Below, in pieces: positions 35,388-45,175 of a stretch of 64,000 nt of DNA. Numbering within the stretch: the first letter of the stretch is position 1; each line of letters begins with the position of its first letter. The notes below the pieces were generated by a model, which was not told where the DNA came from, did not search any database, and was given only the letters and a program-made list of their open reading frames with translations. The translations under genes were made by a program, and so were the position numbers. Location of the stretch: assembly GCA_052161645.1 (NCBI GenBank), contig CP197414.1, one strand, 5' to 3'. The DNA is from Laterigemmans sp052161645 (lineage in GTDB: Bacteria > Planctomycetota > Planctomycetia > Pirellulales > Pirellulaceae).

Positions 35388-37321
35388 TCTATGAAGTTTC
35401 ATACATAGCCGTGGGGATTTTCTTCACGTTTGTGCTGGCGACGGTGGGGTTAAGTTTCTATTTGGGCAGGCGGGCCAAATCGTCCGCTGGGTTCTTTGCC
35501 GCTCATGGACAGATACCGTGGGCCGTCAATGGCGTGGCCTTTGCCGGAGACTACCTCTCTGCCGCTTCTTTCCTGGGTATCTGTGGGATGATCGCATCCT
35601 ATGGTTATGACGGATTTCTTTATTCGATTGGTTATCTGGCTGGCTGGATCGTTGCCCTATTCGTGATCGCCGAGCCGATGAAGCGGTTGGGGAAATTTAC
35701 TTTTGCTGACGCCTTGGACGCAAAATTCGATTCTCGCGGCATCAAGTTGGCTGCCGGTATCAGCACTTTGGTGGTCAGCGTCTTCTATTTGATTCCGCAG
35801 ATGGTTGGAGCGGGCGTGTTAATCCAACCGCTGCTAGGTCTCCCACATTGGGCGGGGGTGTTAATTGTCGGCGCAACGGTGATTGTGATCGTGATTACCG
35901 CCGGCATGGTCTCAACGACTTGGGTCCAGTTCCTTAAAGGTTCGTTGCTGGTCGTCTTCAGCCTGGTGCTAACCGTCATGGTTTTGCAACGTGGTTTCAG
36001 CGTTGAAGAGGGAGGGAACGACGGATATCAATTTCAAAAACTGGGGCCGTTCAGCGGGGAAGATTTTTCCCAAGGATCATTAGCCGGCAAAACGGTTTTG
36101 CCCGAGGACGACGGTTGGGAAGAACAGGGCTTCATTCGCTTGGCCGATCCGGCGGGCGGTTTTACAGCATTCAGCATGACCAGCGATGATGAGGGGATTT
36201 TTCTGCATGAGGCGCAAGTCATCACGACTCGTGACGAGGGCAAATTCGTCAATGGCGTACCCTTCGGCGATGGAGAAGGCCAAAGAGTCCCGCATCCGGT
36301 CGGGCATGTTTCGGAATTACCCGCCGGTCAAACGGAAACCGGGCCGCTCGGACCGCTGGAGTTTTTTCGCGTGCTGCATGACAGCCAAGTGGTTTTGTGG
36401 CGAGATAAGGTGATTGAGCATGCTGAGGGGAACTCGATCATTTACTTTCAAAAGCCCACCTCTGGCAGCCAAGTGCTAAGGCCAGGCGAGCATCCGAAAT
36501 TCGCCGGGATACGTGGCGATGCCAGCAACGATTCTTGGGCTCTGGTGCGTGACCGGATTAACTTCTTGTCGCTGATGTTCGCGCTGTTTTGCGGCACCGC
36601 TTCGTTGCCCCATATTTTGATTCGGTATTACACCGTGAAAGATGGCGCGGCCGCTCGCAAGAGTACGATCGTGGGTATTGCCAGCATCGGATTCTTCTAC
36701 GTGTTAACGCTGTACTTAGGTTTGGGAGCGATGACCAGCGGTGCGTTGGATATGAGCAACAATAACATGGCCGCGCCCTTGTTGGCTCGTAGCATGAGCC
36801 AGATTCTATTTGCAATCATCTCGGCAATTGCCTTCACGACCGTGCTGGGAACAGTCAGCGGGTTGATCTTGGCGTCCAGCGGCGCGGTCGCTCATGACTT
36901 GCTGTGCGGCTATGCCGGCTGGAATTTGTCAGACGCGCAGCGCGTTCACGTTGCCAAGATTGCCGCCGTCGTCGTGGGCGCGATTGCAATTGTGCTGGGG
37001 ATTCTCTTTGAGAAGATGAATGTCAGTTATTTGGTCGGCTGGGCCTTCAGCGTGGCGGCAAGTGCGAACCTGCCAGCCCTGGTAATGCTGTTGTTCTGGA
37101 AGCAGACAACCCGGCAAGGTGTCATCTCCAGCGTGATTGTGGGGATGGTCAGTTCGCTGGGCTGGATTTTACTGAGCAGTGATACGTTCAAGCAGGTTTA
37201 CGGGATGGATCCCGCTTTGGCGCCAGCTCCCTTTACGCAACCGGGGATCGTGACAATCCCCTTGGCGTTTTTGACGTTGGTGGTAGTGTCAAAATTGACG
37301 GCCACCAAGTCGCAAAACTAG
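35384..37321 (+). CDS. Sodium:solute symporter, ActP-like, with large loop insertion
   Basis: A 645-residue SSS-family carrier. ActP-like features are NGVAFAGDYLSAASFLGICG near the N-terminus, GKFTFADALDAKF, AGMVSTTWVQFLKGSLL, GTASLPHILIRYYTV and FTTVLGTVSGLILASSGAVAHDL. E. coli ActP has about 550 residues. The excess is a soluble stretch of about 165 residues (roughly 205-370) between two membrane helices, with acidic and Gly-rich character (SVEEGGNDGYQFQKLGPFSG onward). Acetate or another short monocarboxylate is the likely substrate, cotransported with sodium. It is coupled to the DUF485 gene, and its stop shares CTAG with the stop of the convergent FG-GAP gene. Confidence 0.9.
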   Translation: MIYEVSYIAVGIFFTFVLATVGLSFYLGRRAKSSAGFFAAHGQIPWAVNGVAFAGDYLSAASFLGICGMIASYGYDGFLYSIGYLAGWIVALFVIAEPMKRLGKFTFADALDAKFDSRGIKLAAGISTLVVSVFYLIPQMVGAGVLIQPLLGLPHWAGVLIVGATVIVIVITAGMVSTTWVQFLKGSLLVVFSLVLTVMVLQRGFSVEEGGNDGYQFQKLGPFSGEDFSQGSLAGKTVLPEDDGWEEQGFIRLADPAGGFTAFSMTSDDEGIFLHEAQVITTRDEGKFVNGVPFGDGEGQRVPHPVGHVSELPAGQTETGPLGPLEFFRVLHDSQVVLWRDKVIEHAEGNSIIYFQKPTSGSQVLRPGEHPKFAGIRGDASNDSWALVRDRINFLSLMFALFCGTASLPHILIRYYTVKDGAAARKSTIVGIASIGFFYVLTLYLGLGAMTSGALDMSNNNMAAPLLARSMSQILFAIISAIAFTTVLGTVSGLILASSGAVAHDLLCGYAGWNLSDAQRVHVAKIAAVVVGAIAIVLGILFEKMNVSYLVGWAFSVAASANLPALVMLLFWKQTTRQGVISSVIVGMVSSLGWILLSSDTFKQVYGMDPALAPAPFTQPGIVTIPLAFLTLVVVSKLTATKSQN

Positions 37322-39168
37322 TTGGGTGTGATTTTTAAGTAATCAATGCCCACCATGTGAGCAGGTTTGGCTTGAGGGTTGGCGCCAGCGATTTGGATCG
37401 TCAATTTACTTGGTTTGTCGGTCGCGGCAAGATTGGTGAATTTCAACACACCCGTGGTGGTCACCTTGGGCTCATAGAGATCGAGCGGGTTGTCGAGCGA
37501 TTTACCGTCGAGTGCTAATTGCACAATCGCGTAGTCGCGGGCGCATGTCATCACGATCTCAAGGTTGAAAGCTTGCGATTGAGCGGGTAATTCGATCGTC
37601 ATTATATCTCCCGGTTGTCCGCCGTTCCAAAACAATTGACTATCACCGCTCCAACGTCCATCCCGAAAATTGGCCATTGCCTGCGGTCCCACGCTGCCGC
37701 TCGATATGGCTACCTGTAAGCTCTCTCCCTCGATCACGCCGGCGACGCTCGATGCCCCGTCGGTGAACTCGGGCTGCGGTCCTCTTGTGGCTACCGCATT
37801 CTCGATCGATGGTAGCTGCGGGCCCGTATAGAGTTTCGGTTGAGCGGCCAACCATTGGTCTTCGGTGACTGGCGATCGTCGCTGCAGTAAAACGTGCACC
37901 CCCTTCATGCCACCGACGACAAAATCGAGCTGATCGTCACCATTGATGTCGATGGTGGTTAACTGGCGACCAATCCCGGCCTCACCATCCGCTCGATAGG
38001 GCACCCAGTCGACACCCTCTTCGCCGCGTGTCAGACGAAACCAATAGACGACCGCCCCGGCATCCCACATGGGACTTTGTTGATGATGTGAATAGTAGGT
38101 TTTTCCGGTGACAATGTCCCGCAGTCCATCCCCGTCAATATCGGCGAGCCCGACTGAGTGCAGCTCAGAAAACAAAATGCCATACTTGTTCTCGCTGGGG
38201 TGCGAGCCCATGATCTGCTGGTACTCAAACTGCGACTTTCCATCCTCGATCGTCTGGCGGTACCAGCCGAGTCCGAAATCATGGGCGGCATCGCTGGTGA
38301 TGATGTCATTCAAACCATCCCCGTCGACATCATAAGCGAACATATCCGCACCGCCGTAGCTGGTGCTGAACGCGTGAGCGTGTGATACCCAGCGGCGTGA
38401 GGTGGCCATTTCGACTGGCTGCTCAAACCAGCCCCCGGCGTGGATGATATCTAACAGCCCATCTCCGTTGACATCTCCGACCCCCAAACCATGCCCAAAG
38501 CGTGACGCGGCGATCTTGTCGGAAATAGGATGAAAGCTCCAAGTCCGCCAAGGGTCATCCCAATCAATCGTGGCAAAACCGAAGAAGCCATCACGAGTGC
38601 AGATCAATTCCGGACGCTCGTCATCATAAATGTTGGTGAATTGTGGTGATTCGTTAGAAACCCAATCGAAAACTTCGTGCTTTACCCAGTGGTTTGCCAG
38701 TTGCCTGGGGCCAGGATTTGCGTAGACATAAGCGGGTGTGCCGGGAAAGCCGACCACAAACACATCCTTGTTTCCGTCCCCGTTAAAGTCGTAGACCCAA
38801 GAAAAAAAGTTATCGGCGTAGCGATCACGATTCTGCGGAACGGGAGGATAAATTTCCTGCTTGGCGGTAAAGTCGGGACCGGCGTACCAGTACGGCCCCG
38901 AGACAACATCCACAATGCCGTCGCCGTCGATATCTCCGGCATGCGCTCCCTCTGAGAAATACCCATCGTTCAAAGCCAACGCCTCGAAGTTGTGAATCAT
39001 AAACTCGCCCGCTTTCTCGCCATCGAGCGGCGTCGATGCGACGACTTCGGCAACTGGCGGGCCGGACCCGCCTGCGTCTTGGGCGTCAAGCTTCCCAGCC
39101 GGAGCCGGCAACCACAAAGCGACACCAACGAAAGCGTAACGCGCGGCGCGGCGAGTTGTGTAAATCAT
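37318..39168 (-). CDS. Exported FG-GAP/VCBS-repeat protein with C-terminal beta domain
   Basis: A 616-residue protein. A signal peptide (MIYTTRRAARYAFVGVALWL... to KLDAQ) is followed by a seven-bladed FG-GAP-type propeller with recurring DIDGDGIVDVVSG, DFNGDGNKDVFVVG, DVNGDGLLDIIHAG, DVDGDGLNDIITSD, DIDGDGLRDIVTG and DINGDDQLDFVVGG calcium-type loops (residues about 75-440). The last 130 residues form a beta-rich carbohydrate-binding-like domain ending VGIDYLKITPN. It is probably extracytoplasmic and involved in binding or scaffolding. It is transcribed toward the symporter, sharing 4 bases at the stops, with its promoter facing the DUF1549/1553 gene. Confidence 0.88.
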   Translation of the reverse strand: MIYTTRRAARYAFVGVALWLPAPAGKLDAQDAGGSGPPVAEVVASTPLDGEKAGEFMIHNFEALALNDGYFSEGAHAGDIDGDGIVDVVSGPYWYAGPDFTAKQEIYPPVPQNRDRYADNFFSWVYDFNGDGNKDVFVVGFPGTPAYVYANPGPRQLANHWVKHEVFDWVSNESPQFTNIYDDERPELICTRDGFFGFATIDWDDPWRTWSFHPISDKIAASRFGHGLGVGDVNGDGLLDIIHAGGWFEQPVEMATSRRWVSHAHAFSTSYGGADMFAYDVDGDGLNDIITSDAAHDFGLGWYRQTIEDGKSQFEYQQIMGSHPSENKYGILFSELHSVGLADIDGDGLRDIVTGKTYYSHHQQSPMWDAGAVVYWFRLTRGEEGVDWVPYRADGEAGIGRQLTTIDINGDDQLDFVVGGMKGVHVLLQRRSPVTEDQWLAAQPKLYTGPQLPSIENAVATRGPQPEFTDGASSVAGVIEGESLQVAISSGSVGPQAMANFRDGRWSGDSQLFWNGGQPGDIMTIELPAQSQAFNLEIVMTCARDYAIVQLALDGKSLDNPLDLYEPKVTTTGVLKFTNLAATDKPSKLTIQIAGANPQAKPAHMVGIDYLKITPN

Positions 39169-39400
39169 CTGCGAGAGATTCCTGAGAGGAGGGAGACGTG
39201 GGCGGGAAGCAACATGAAAGTGTAAGGTCGCTTGGCAACCAAACTTGAGCCTTGTTACTCGTTGAGTATAGCTGCGGTGTTATCTCGTCGCACCCGGCGG
39301 CGATTTCCCGACCGGCCTTCACACTCGCCGAGCTTGGTTCATGTATCATGGGGGTGAAGCGGATGAACCAAGCGAACTGCGATTTTTTGAGGAGTTAGCG

Positions 39401-42400
39401 TTGAGCGCACGATTGAATGCCATTTGGGTGACAGCTACCAGGCTGTTGCCCCTGATGCTGTTGCCCCTGAGGCTGTTGCCCCTGAGGCTGTTGCCCCTGA
39501 TGCGGTTGTCGCTGCTTTTGTCGGCCATGGTGATCGCCAACGGGCCATCCGCTGAGGCCGACGACGCTGAGCTTGCTTTTTTCGAATCAAAGATTCGCCC
39601 AGTATTGGTGGAGCATTGTTATGAATGCCATAACTCTCACGATACCGCCGAGGGTGGGTTGGCGGTTGACCACCGTAAAGCACTGCTCGACGGCGGTGAG
39701 AATGGCCCGGCGATTGCCTTGGGCGAAGGCAAAACCAGCCTTTTAGTAGCCGTAATGCGGCATCAGATCGAGGGGCTGGAGATGCCGCTGGGAGCCACTC
39801 GCCTAAGTGATGCGGTGATCAGTGATTTTGAACGCTGGATTGAGGCAGGTGCCGTCGATCCACGCGATGAACCACCGACGGCGGATGCTGCGGGAGCAAA
39901 CCAATCATGGGAAGCGACCTTTGCGGAACGGAAACAATGGTGGAGTTTCCAACCGATCCAAGCCACGCAGCCGCCCGCATTGACCGACAATCAATGGAGT
40001 GATCAAGCCGTTGATCAATTCATCCTCCGCGGCCTTCGCGATGCGGGCCTGGAACCCAACCCACCCGCCGCCGACGAAGTGCTGGTGCGTCGGTTGTTTG
40101 TCACTTTGCACGGCCTGCCACCCACTCCGGAAGAGCTGCAGACTTGGACCTCTCGCTTGAAAACCGAATCATCCGATGAGCGTTCGCGAGGTGTGGATGC
40201 GTTGATTGACACGTTGTTTGCTAGTTCACGATATGGTGAGCGTTGGGCGCGGCATTGGATGGACTGGATTCGCTACGCCGAGTCGCATGGCAGCGAAGGG
40301 GATCCGGTGAATCCAGGGGCTTGGCAATATCGCGATTATTTGATTCGCGCGCTCAACGACGATGTACCCTATGACCAATTGTTGCGCGAGCATGTCGCCG
40401 GCGATTTACTGGAACAGCCGCGGACGAATCCCGAGCGAGGCTGGAATGAATCAGCGATTGGTACGGCCCATTGGCGAATGGTCTTCCATGGGTTTGCTCC
40501 CACCGATGCGTTGGACGAACGGGTGCGTTTCACCGATGACCAAATCAATGCGTTTTCCAAAGCATTTTTGGGGCTGACCGTTTCCTGTGCCCGTTGCCAC
40601 CATCACAAATTTGATGCGATCAGCCAGGACGATTATTACGCGTTGTATGGGGTGCTGAATGCCTGCCGGCCGGGACGCACGGTGGTCGATTTACCGGCGC
40701 GATTAAACGCGGGCAGAGATCAGTTAACGGAACTCAAAGAACAGATTCGGCAAAGCGTTGCCGAGGAGTGGCAAGCAAATCTCAGCGGCGAGCGGCTGAG
40801 CAATTGGTTAAATGAGCTTGGCGAGCGGGAGCAGGCACCTCCGACGGACAGTTTGGCGAAGCTGCTTACTCCCCTGCTGAAAGTGGTTGACCAACCCCAG
40901 CCCCTGGCCGCTGCCTGGAAGGCTCTGTTGGCATCCGAGCAACAGCAGGCCGAGGCTTGGCAAGCCTTGCTGGCAACTCCCGGTGTCCAACGTTTTGATT
41001 TATCCCAGGACGAACAATATCAACATTGGTATCGAAACGGGTATGGTCTACCGGCAAACAGCCAGCCAGCGGGCCAGTTTGCCTTGCGTGCTGAGGGTGA
41101 ACAAGTCTTTTGGGGAATTTATCCAGGTGGCAGCTATTCACACTTGTTGTCGAACAAGGATGCTGCCCGTTTGACGTCGCCAGACTGGGAGCTGGAGGGA
41201 GACTATGAGGTTTGGGCTCAAGTCATCGGAGACGCGGCAGCAAGTTTAAGGTACGTGGTGCAGGACTATCCCCGCAACGGCACCGTCTATCCAGTCAAGA
41301 CACTGGGCAATAATTGGAGTTGGCAACGCTTTGATCTCAGCTACTGGCAAGGCGACTCGGTTCACTTGGAACTGGCCGCGGCGGAAGACGCTCCGCTGTT
41401 GGTCAACAACCAGCCCCGATCTTGGTTTGGGATTCGTCAAGCGTTGCTGGTTCCCAAAGGGGTCAGCGTGCCCACAGCTAGGTCAGAGTCGTTGGCAACG
41501 CTGCGAGATATTGAGGCGCCCACTGATTTGGAAACACTGGCGAGCGGTTTGGTCAGCGTGATCAAATCGGCGATCGTCGCTTGGCAACAAGAGGAGGCCA
41601 GCGACGCTCAAGCGATGTTGCTGGACCAATGCGTTGCCGCGGGGATTTTGCCTAATCAACTTGCGAGCCTGGGCAAGGCGGCCGAATTGATCCAGTCCTA
41701 CCGAACCCTGGAAACTCAAATTCCGGTGCCGACCCGCGTGCCTGGACTCGATGAAACGCGGGGGAGCGAACAGCCGTTGTTCGTGCGTGGGAACCATAAG
41801 TTTCCGGGGCGTCCAGTTCCTCGCCGGTTTCTCACCGCAGTCAACGACACTCCGTATCAAGCAGTCGGTAGCGGCCGCTTGGAGTTGGCGGCAGACCTGC
41901 TGAGCGACGAAAATCCATTTACCAAACGTGTGATTGTGAACCGAGTTTGGCACCACTTATTCGGTGCCGGGATCGTAACCACGCCTGACAATTTCGGAGC
42001 GCTGGGGGAAACGCCCTCGCACCCTGAATTGCTGGACTGGCTGGCCAATGATTTTGCCGCTGCGGGTTGGTCGCTCAAGTCGCTGATTCGCCAGTTGGTT
42101 CGCACCCAAGCTTGGCAACAAGACTCGTTGCCGTCGACGGCAAGTCAAAGAGTGGACCCGGAAAATCATTGGTTGTCGCACGCCAACGTGCGGCGGATGG
42201 AAGCCGAGGTGATTCGCGATACTTTGCTGCTTACTACCGGCCAACTGGATCCTCTAGGCTACGGGCCCCCGGTAAACGCCGACTCCAAGCGGCGGAGCAT
42301 TTACCTGCAAGTGATGCGAAACAACCTCGATCCATTTCTGCGGGCGTTCGATTTTCCGGAACCCTTCAGCACGGTGGGACGGCGGGAGGCGACGAACGTG

Positions 42401-43585
42401 CCAGCGCAATCACTGGCCATGATGAACAGCCCCCAAGTTGCTCGATACGCCCGCGAGTGGGCAGCAGCGACGCTCGGGGATCCGACTCTGAAGAGCGATC
42501 GCGAGCGGTTGCGGCGAATGTTTGTGACCGCGTTTGCCCGCCAGCCAGACGCTGCGGAACTGGACCAACTTACGCTCTATCTTGCCGAGACGCAACAAAC
42601 ATTTTCCCAGCGCGTGCGACAAGGCCAGTCGCTGCGCCAGGAAATTAGCCAACTCAAACAGGACGAGCTAGCCATCTTGGAACCGGCTCGTAACGCTTTG
42701 AAGGAGAAATTGCAGAAGGCGGCAGAGGCGACTGAGGACAATCAAGCCGCTCTACTCGAAGGTTTCCCCGCCGCCCTGCTGAGCTGGGATTTTGAGCAAG
42801 GCTTAAGTGGCCAACCAAGTGATCTGGAAGGAAGACTCGAGGGGACGGCAAAGCTCGCGGCAGGTCGATTGGAAACGGGTGGAGCTGGCTACTTGCTGAC
42901 CGCCCCACTGCAGCAATCGTTGCGAGCCAAGACGCTGGTCGCCTGGGTGCAACTCGATACCCTGGAACAAGCTGGCGGCGGAGTGATGACGGTGCAGACT
43001 CGCGATGGAATCCGCTTTGATGCCATCGTGTTTGGTGAACGGGACCCACACCAGTGGCTTGCGGGCAGCGATGGCTTTACCCGCACGCAGCCATTTTCAG
43101 GGCCGCAAGAAACCGCAGCGGTGGAGCAGCCAGTGCAGATCGCCATCGCCTATCATGAGGATGGACAGATTGTCGGCTATCGCAACGGCCAACCCTACGG
43201 TAAACCCTACCGCAGCGACGGGCCTTTTCATTTTCAAGCCGGGGAAACGGTTGTCAGCTTTGGTCTGCGGCATTCACCCGCGGGGGGTAATCGACTGCTG
43301 GCGGGCAAGTTTTTGTCTGCTCAATTATATGATCGAGCCCTAAGCGACGAACAAATTAAGACGCTCGCGATGGCTTCACCAATCTATTTGCCCGACGCCC
43401 GCGTGCTGGAGTCGTTAACCGCGACCGAGCAAGCGGCAGTGCTACGACTCCGCAGCGAGCAGGCGGCTGGTAAAACGCGACTGGCCGAACTGGGGAAGCT
43501 GCCGACCGAGATAACGCCACTGACGATCTGGTCCGAATTGGCCGCCGCAATGCTGACATTCAAGGAATTTATCTATGTTCGATGA
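39401..43585 (+). CDS. Planctomycete cytochrome-type protein, PSCyt1-DUF1549-DUF1553 with LamG-like insert
   Basis: A 1394-residue exported protein. I chose the TTG at 39401 because GAGGAG lies 7 bases before it and the protein then opens with a basic n-region and a signal core; the frame also contains an ATG at 39341. CYECH (near 72) is the PSCyt1 heme motif. DUF1549 (about 200-430) has RYGERWARHWMDWIRYAESH and CARCHHHKFDAIS, a second heme-type motif. DUF1553 (about 800-1080) has NRVWHHLFGAGIVTTPDNFG and SIYLQVMRNNLDPFLRAFDF. A LamG-like domain occupies about 1125-1330. It overlaps the DUF1501 partner by 11 bases. These pairs are often near sulfatases or glycan genes and are presumed to act in polymer breakdown; the activity is unproven. 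Confidence 0.93.
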   Translation: MSARLNAIWVTATRLLPLMLLPLRLLPLRLLPLMRLSLLLSAMVIANGPSAEADDAELAFFESKIRPVLVEHCYECHNSHDTAEGGLAVDHRKALLDGGENGPAIALGEGKTSLLVAVMRHQIEGLEMPLGATRLSDAVISDFERWIEAGAVDPRDEPPTADAAGANQSWEATFAERKQWWSFQPIQATQPPALTDNQWSDQAVDQFILRGLRDAGLEPNPPAADEVLVRRLFVTLHGLPPTPEELQTWTSRLKTESSDERSRGVDALIDTLFASSRYGERWARHWMDWIRYAESHGSEGDPVNPGAWQYRDYLIRALNDDVPYDQLLREHVAGDLLEQPRTNPERGWNESAIGTAHWRMVFHGFAPTDALDERVRFTDDQINAFSKAFLGLTVSCARCHHHKFDAISQDDYYALYGVLNACRPGRTVVDLPARLNAGRDQLTELKEQIRQSVAEEWQANLSGERLSNWLNELGEREQAPPTDSLAKLLTPLLKVVDQPQPLAAAWKALLASEQQQAEAWQALLATPGVQRFDLSQDEQYQHWYRNGYGLPANSQPAGQFALRAEGEQVFWGIYPGGSYSHLLSNKDAARLTSPDWELEGDYEVWAQVIGDAAASLRYVVQDYPRNGTVYPVKTLGNNWSWQRFDLSYWQGDSVHLELAAAEDAPLLVNNQPRSWFGIRQALLVPKGVSVPTARSESLATLRDIEAPTDLETLASGLVSVIKSAIVAWQQEEASDAQAMLLDQCVAAGILPNQLASLGKAAELIQSYRTLETQIPVPTRVPGLDETRGSEQPLFVRGNHKFPGRPVPRRFLTAVNDTPYQAVGSGRLELAADLLSDENPFTKRVIVNRVWHHLFGAGIVTTPDNFGALGETPSHPELLDWLANDFAAAGWSLKSLIRQLVRTQAWQQDSLPSTASQRVDPENHWLSHANVRRMEAEVIRDTLLLTTGQLDPLGYGPPVNADSKRRSIYLQVMRNNLDPFLRAFDFPEPFSTVGRREATNVPAQSLAMMNSPQVARYAREWAAATLGDPTLKSDRERLRRMFVTAFARQPDAAELDQLTLYLAETQQTFSQRVRQGQSLRQEISQLKQDELAILEPARNALKEKLQKAAEATEDNQAALLEGFPAALLSWDFEQGLSGQPSDLEGRLEGTAKLAAGRLETGGAGYLLTAPLQQSLRAKTLVAWVQLDTLEQAGGGVMTVQTRDGIRFDAIVFGERDPHQWLAGSDGFTRTQPFSGPQETAAVEQPVQIAIAYHEDGQIVGYRNGQPYGKPYRSDGPFHFQAGETVVSFGLRHSPAGGNRLLAGKFLSAQLYDRALSDEQIKTLAMASPIYLPDARVLESLTATEQAAVLRLRSEQAAGKTRLAELGKLPTEITPLTIWSELAAAMLTFKEFIYVR
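39443..39502. repeat. 15-bp tandem repeat, 4 copies, in signal-peptide region
   Basis: Four head-to-tail copies of CTGTTGCCCCTGATG or CTGTTGCCCCTGAGG encode LLPLM, LLPLR, LLPLR, LLPLM in the hydrophobic core of the signal peptide of the DUF1549/1553 protein. Copy number could vary and change signal length. Confidence 0.95.
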
Positions 43586-45047
43586 TCGCGAGTTGGGGCA
43601 TTTTTCCAGACGACGTTGGTTGCAAGAGACATCGACCGGTTTTGGCGCGGTAGCGCTGGCTGGGCTGGCAGCTGACGCGGCGCGAAGTGCCGACAAACAA
43701 AGCGTAAACGTGTTGCCGCCGAACGCCGCGTTGACCGCTCCGCATCATCCCGCCAGAGCCAAGCGGGTGATCTTCTGTTTCATGTCGGGGGGCGTTTCGC
43801 ACGTTGATTCGTTCGACCCCAAGCCGGCCCTTAAGGATTTGCACGGCAAACCGATGCCGGTCAATGTTCGTCGAACTCAATTCAATAACAACGGCAACGT
43901 GATGGCCAGCCCATTTACGTTTTCGCGATCGGGTGAGTCGGGCTTGCCAATCAGCAGCATGTTTCCAGAAATTGCCAAGGTGGCTGATGAACTGGCCGTG
44001 GTGCGTTCGATGACGACGCCCGTGAATGAACACGCCCAGGGAAACTTCTTTATGCACTCTGGGTTTCCCTTCATGGGTCACCCCAGCGCGGGAGCTTGGT
44101 GCGCTTATGGCCTAGGAACGGAAAACGAGAACTTGCCAGGCTTTGTGGTTTTGCAAAGCGGGAATGCGGTACCGCCGCACGGTGGCGTCAGCCTGTTTAG
44201 CAGCGGCTTTCTGCCCGCTCAGTGCCAAGCCTCGATTTTACAAGCAGACCGCCCGGAAGCGATTCGCAACATTCAGCCGCAAGTCCCTCGAGCGCTGCAA
44301 CGACGACGCTTGGAGTTGGCCGAGTTGTTTGATGCGAAATTTCAGCAGACCACCGGGGATGACGCTGAAGTGGAAGCGGCCATTCGGAATTATGAAACGG
44401 CCTTCCGGATGCAGAGCGCAGTACCCGAGTTATGTGACATCAGCCAAGAGACCGCCGCCACGCGAGAACTGTACGGTGTCGATTCGGCCGACCCGGCCCG
44501 CGCCGCCTACGCCCGCCAATGCTTGTTGGCTCGTCGTTTGGTTGAAAAAGGGGTTCGCTTTATCGAGTTGAGTTGCCTCACCAAAGGGATTGGGGCCGGC
44601 GGTGCGGCAAACCCTTGGGATCAACACGGAGACTTGGAGCGGGGCCATGGGGCGATGGGTTATCAAGTCGACAAACCGATTGCCGCCCTATTGACCGATT
44701 TGAGAGCCCGCGGGTTGTTGGATGAAACCCTGGTGGTTTGGGCGGGCGAATTTGGACGGACGCCATTTTCTCAGGGCAACAACGGCCGCGATCACAACCC
44801 TTTCGGTTTCAGCATTTGGATGGCTGGAGGTGGCGTGCGCGGCGGAATGGCCTACGGAGCGACCGATGAACTGGGCTACCACGCGGTTGAAAATCCCCGC
44901 ACCGTTTATGACTTGTGGGCCACGGTGTTGCATTTACTCGGTGTCGATCACGAGCGTTTGACGTTTCGCTATGGCGGTCGCGATTTCCGCCTCACCGATG
45001 TTCACGGCAACCTGATCAAGGAAATTATCGATAGTCGTGGTGTGTGA
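43575..45047 (+). CDS. DUF1501 exported protein, partner of the DUF1549/1553 gene
   Basis: A 490-residue DUF1501 protein: SRRRWLQETSTGFGAVALAG (Tat-like signal), RAKRVIFCFMSGGVSHVDSF, PEIAKVADELAVVRSMTTPV, NPWDQHGDLERG, LVVWAGEFGRTPFSQGNNGR, DHNPFGFSIWMAGGG, VYDLWATVLHLLGVDHERLT and FRLTDVHGNLIKEII. It has standard length and all family motifs. It starts inside the last 11 bases of the upstream gene, so expression is coupled, and the pair probably acts on the same substrate outside the cytoplasm. Confidence 0.94.
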   Translation: MFDDRELGHFSRRRWLQETSTGFGAVALAGLAADAARSADKQSVNVLPPNAALTAPHHPARAKRVIFCFMSGGVSHVDSFDPKPALKDLHGKPMPVNVRRTQFNNNGNVMASPFTFSRSGESGLPISSMFPEIAKVADELAVVRSMTTPVNEHAQGNFFMHSGFPFMGHPSAGAWCAYGLGTENENLPGFVVLQSGNAVPPHGGVSLFSSGFLPAQCQASILQADRPEAIRNIQPQVPRALQRRRLELAELFDAKFQQTTGDDAEVEAAIRNYETAFRMQSAVPELCDISQETAATRELYGVDSADPARAAYARQCLLARRLVEKGVRFIELSCLTKGIGAGGAANPWDQHGDLERGHGAMGYQVDKPIAALLTDLRARGLLDETLVVWAGEFGRTPFSQGNNGRDHNPFGFSIWMAGGGVRGGMAYGATDELGYHAVENPRTVYDLWATVLHLLGVDHERLTFRYGGRDFRLTDVHGNLIKEIIDSRGV

Positions 45048-45175
45048 GGAGTTTGAAGGGGCGGTACTGTCGGCGGAGCGAGAGGAGACACTGGCTCGAT
45101 GACGCGACGGGTGATCCGCTTGGGATCGTTGCCCGACGCGTCAGGAAATGTAGTGGTTTTACCTATCTGCCTTAA

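Noticed and set aside
39443..39502. Short regular repeats considered as a possible CRISPR fragment
   Set aside because: The units are head-to-tail with no spacers and encode a signal-peptide core.
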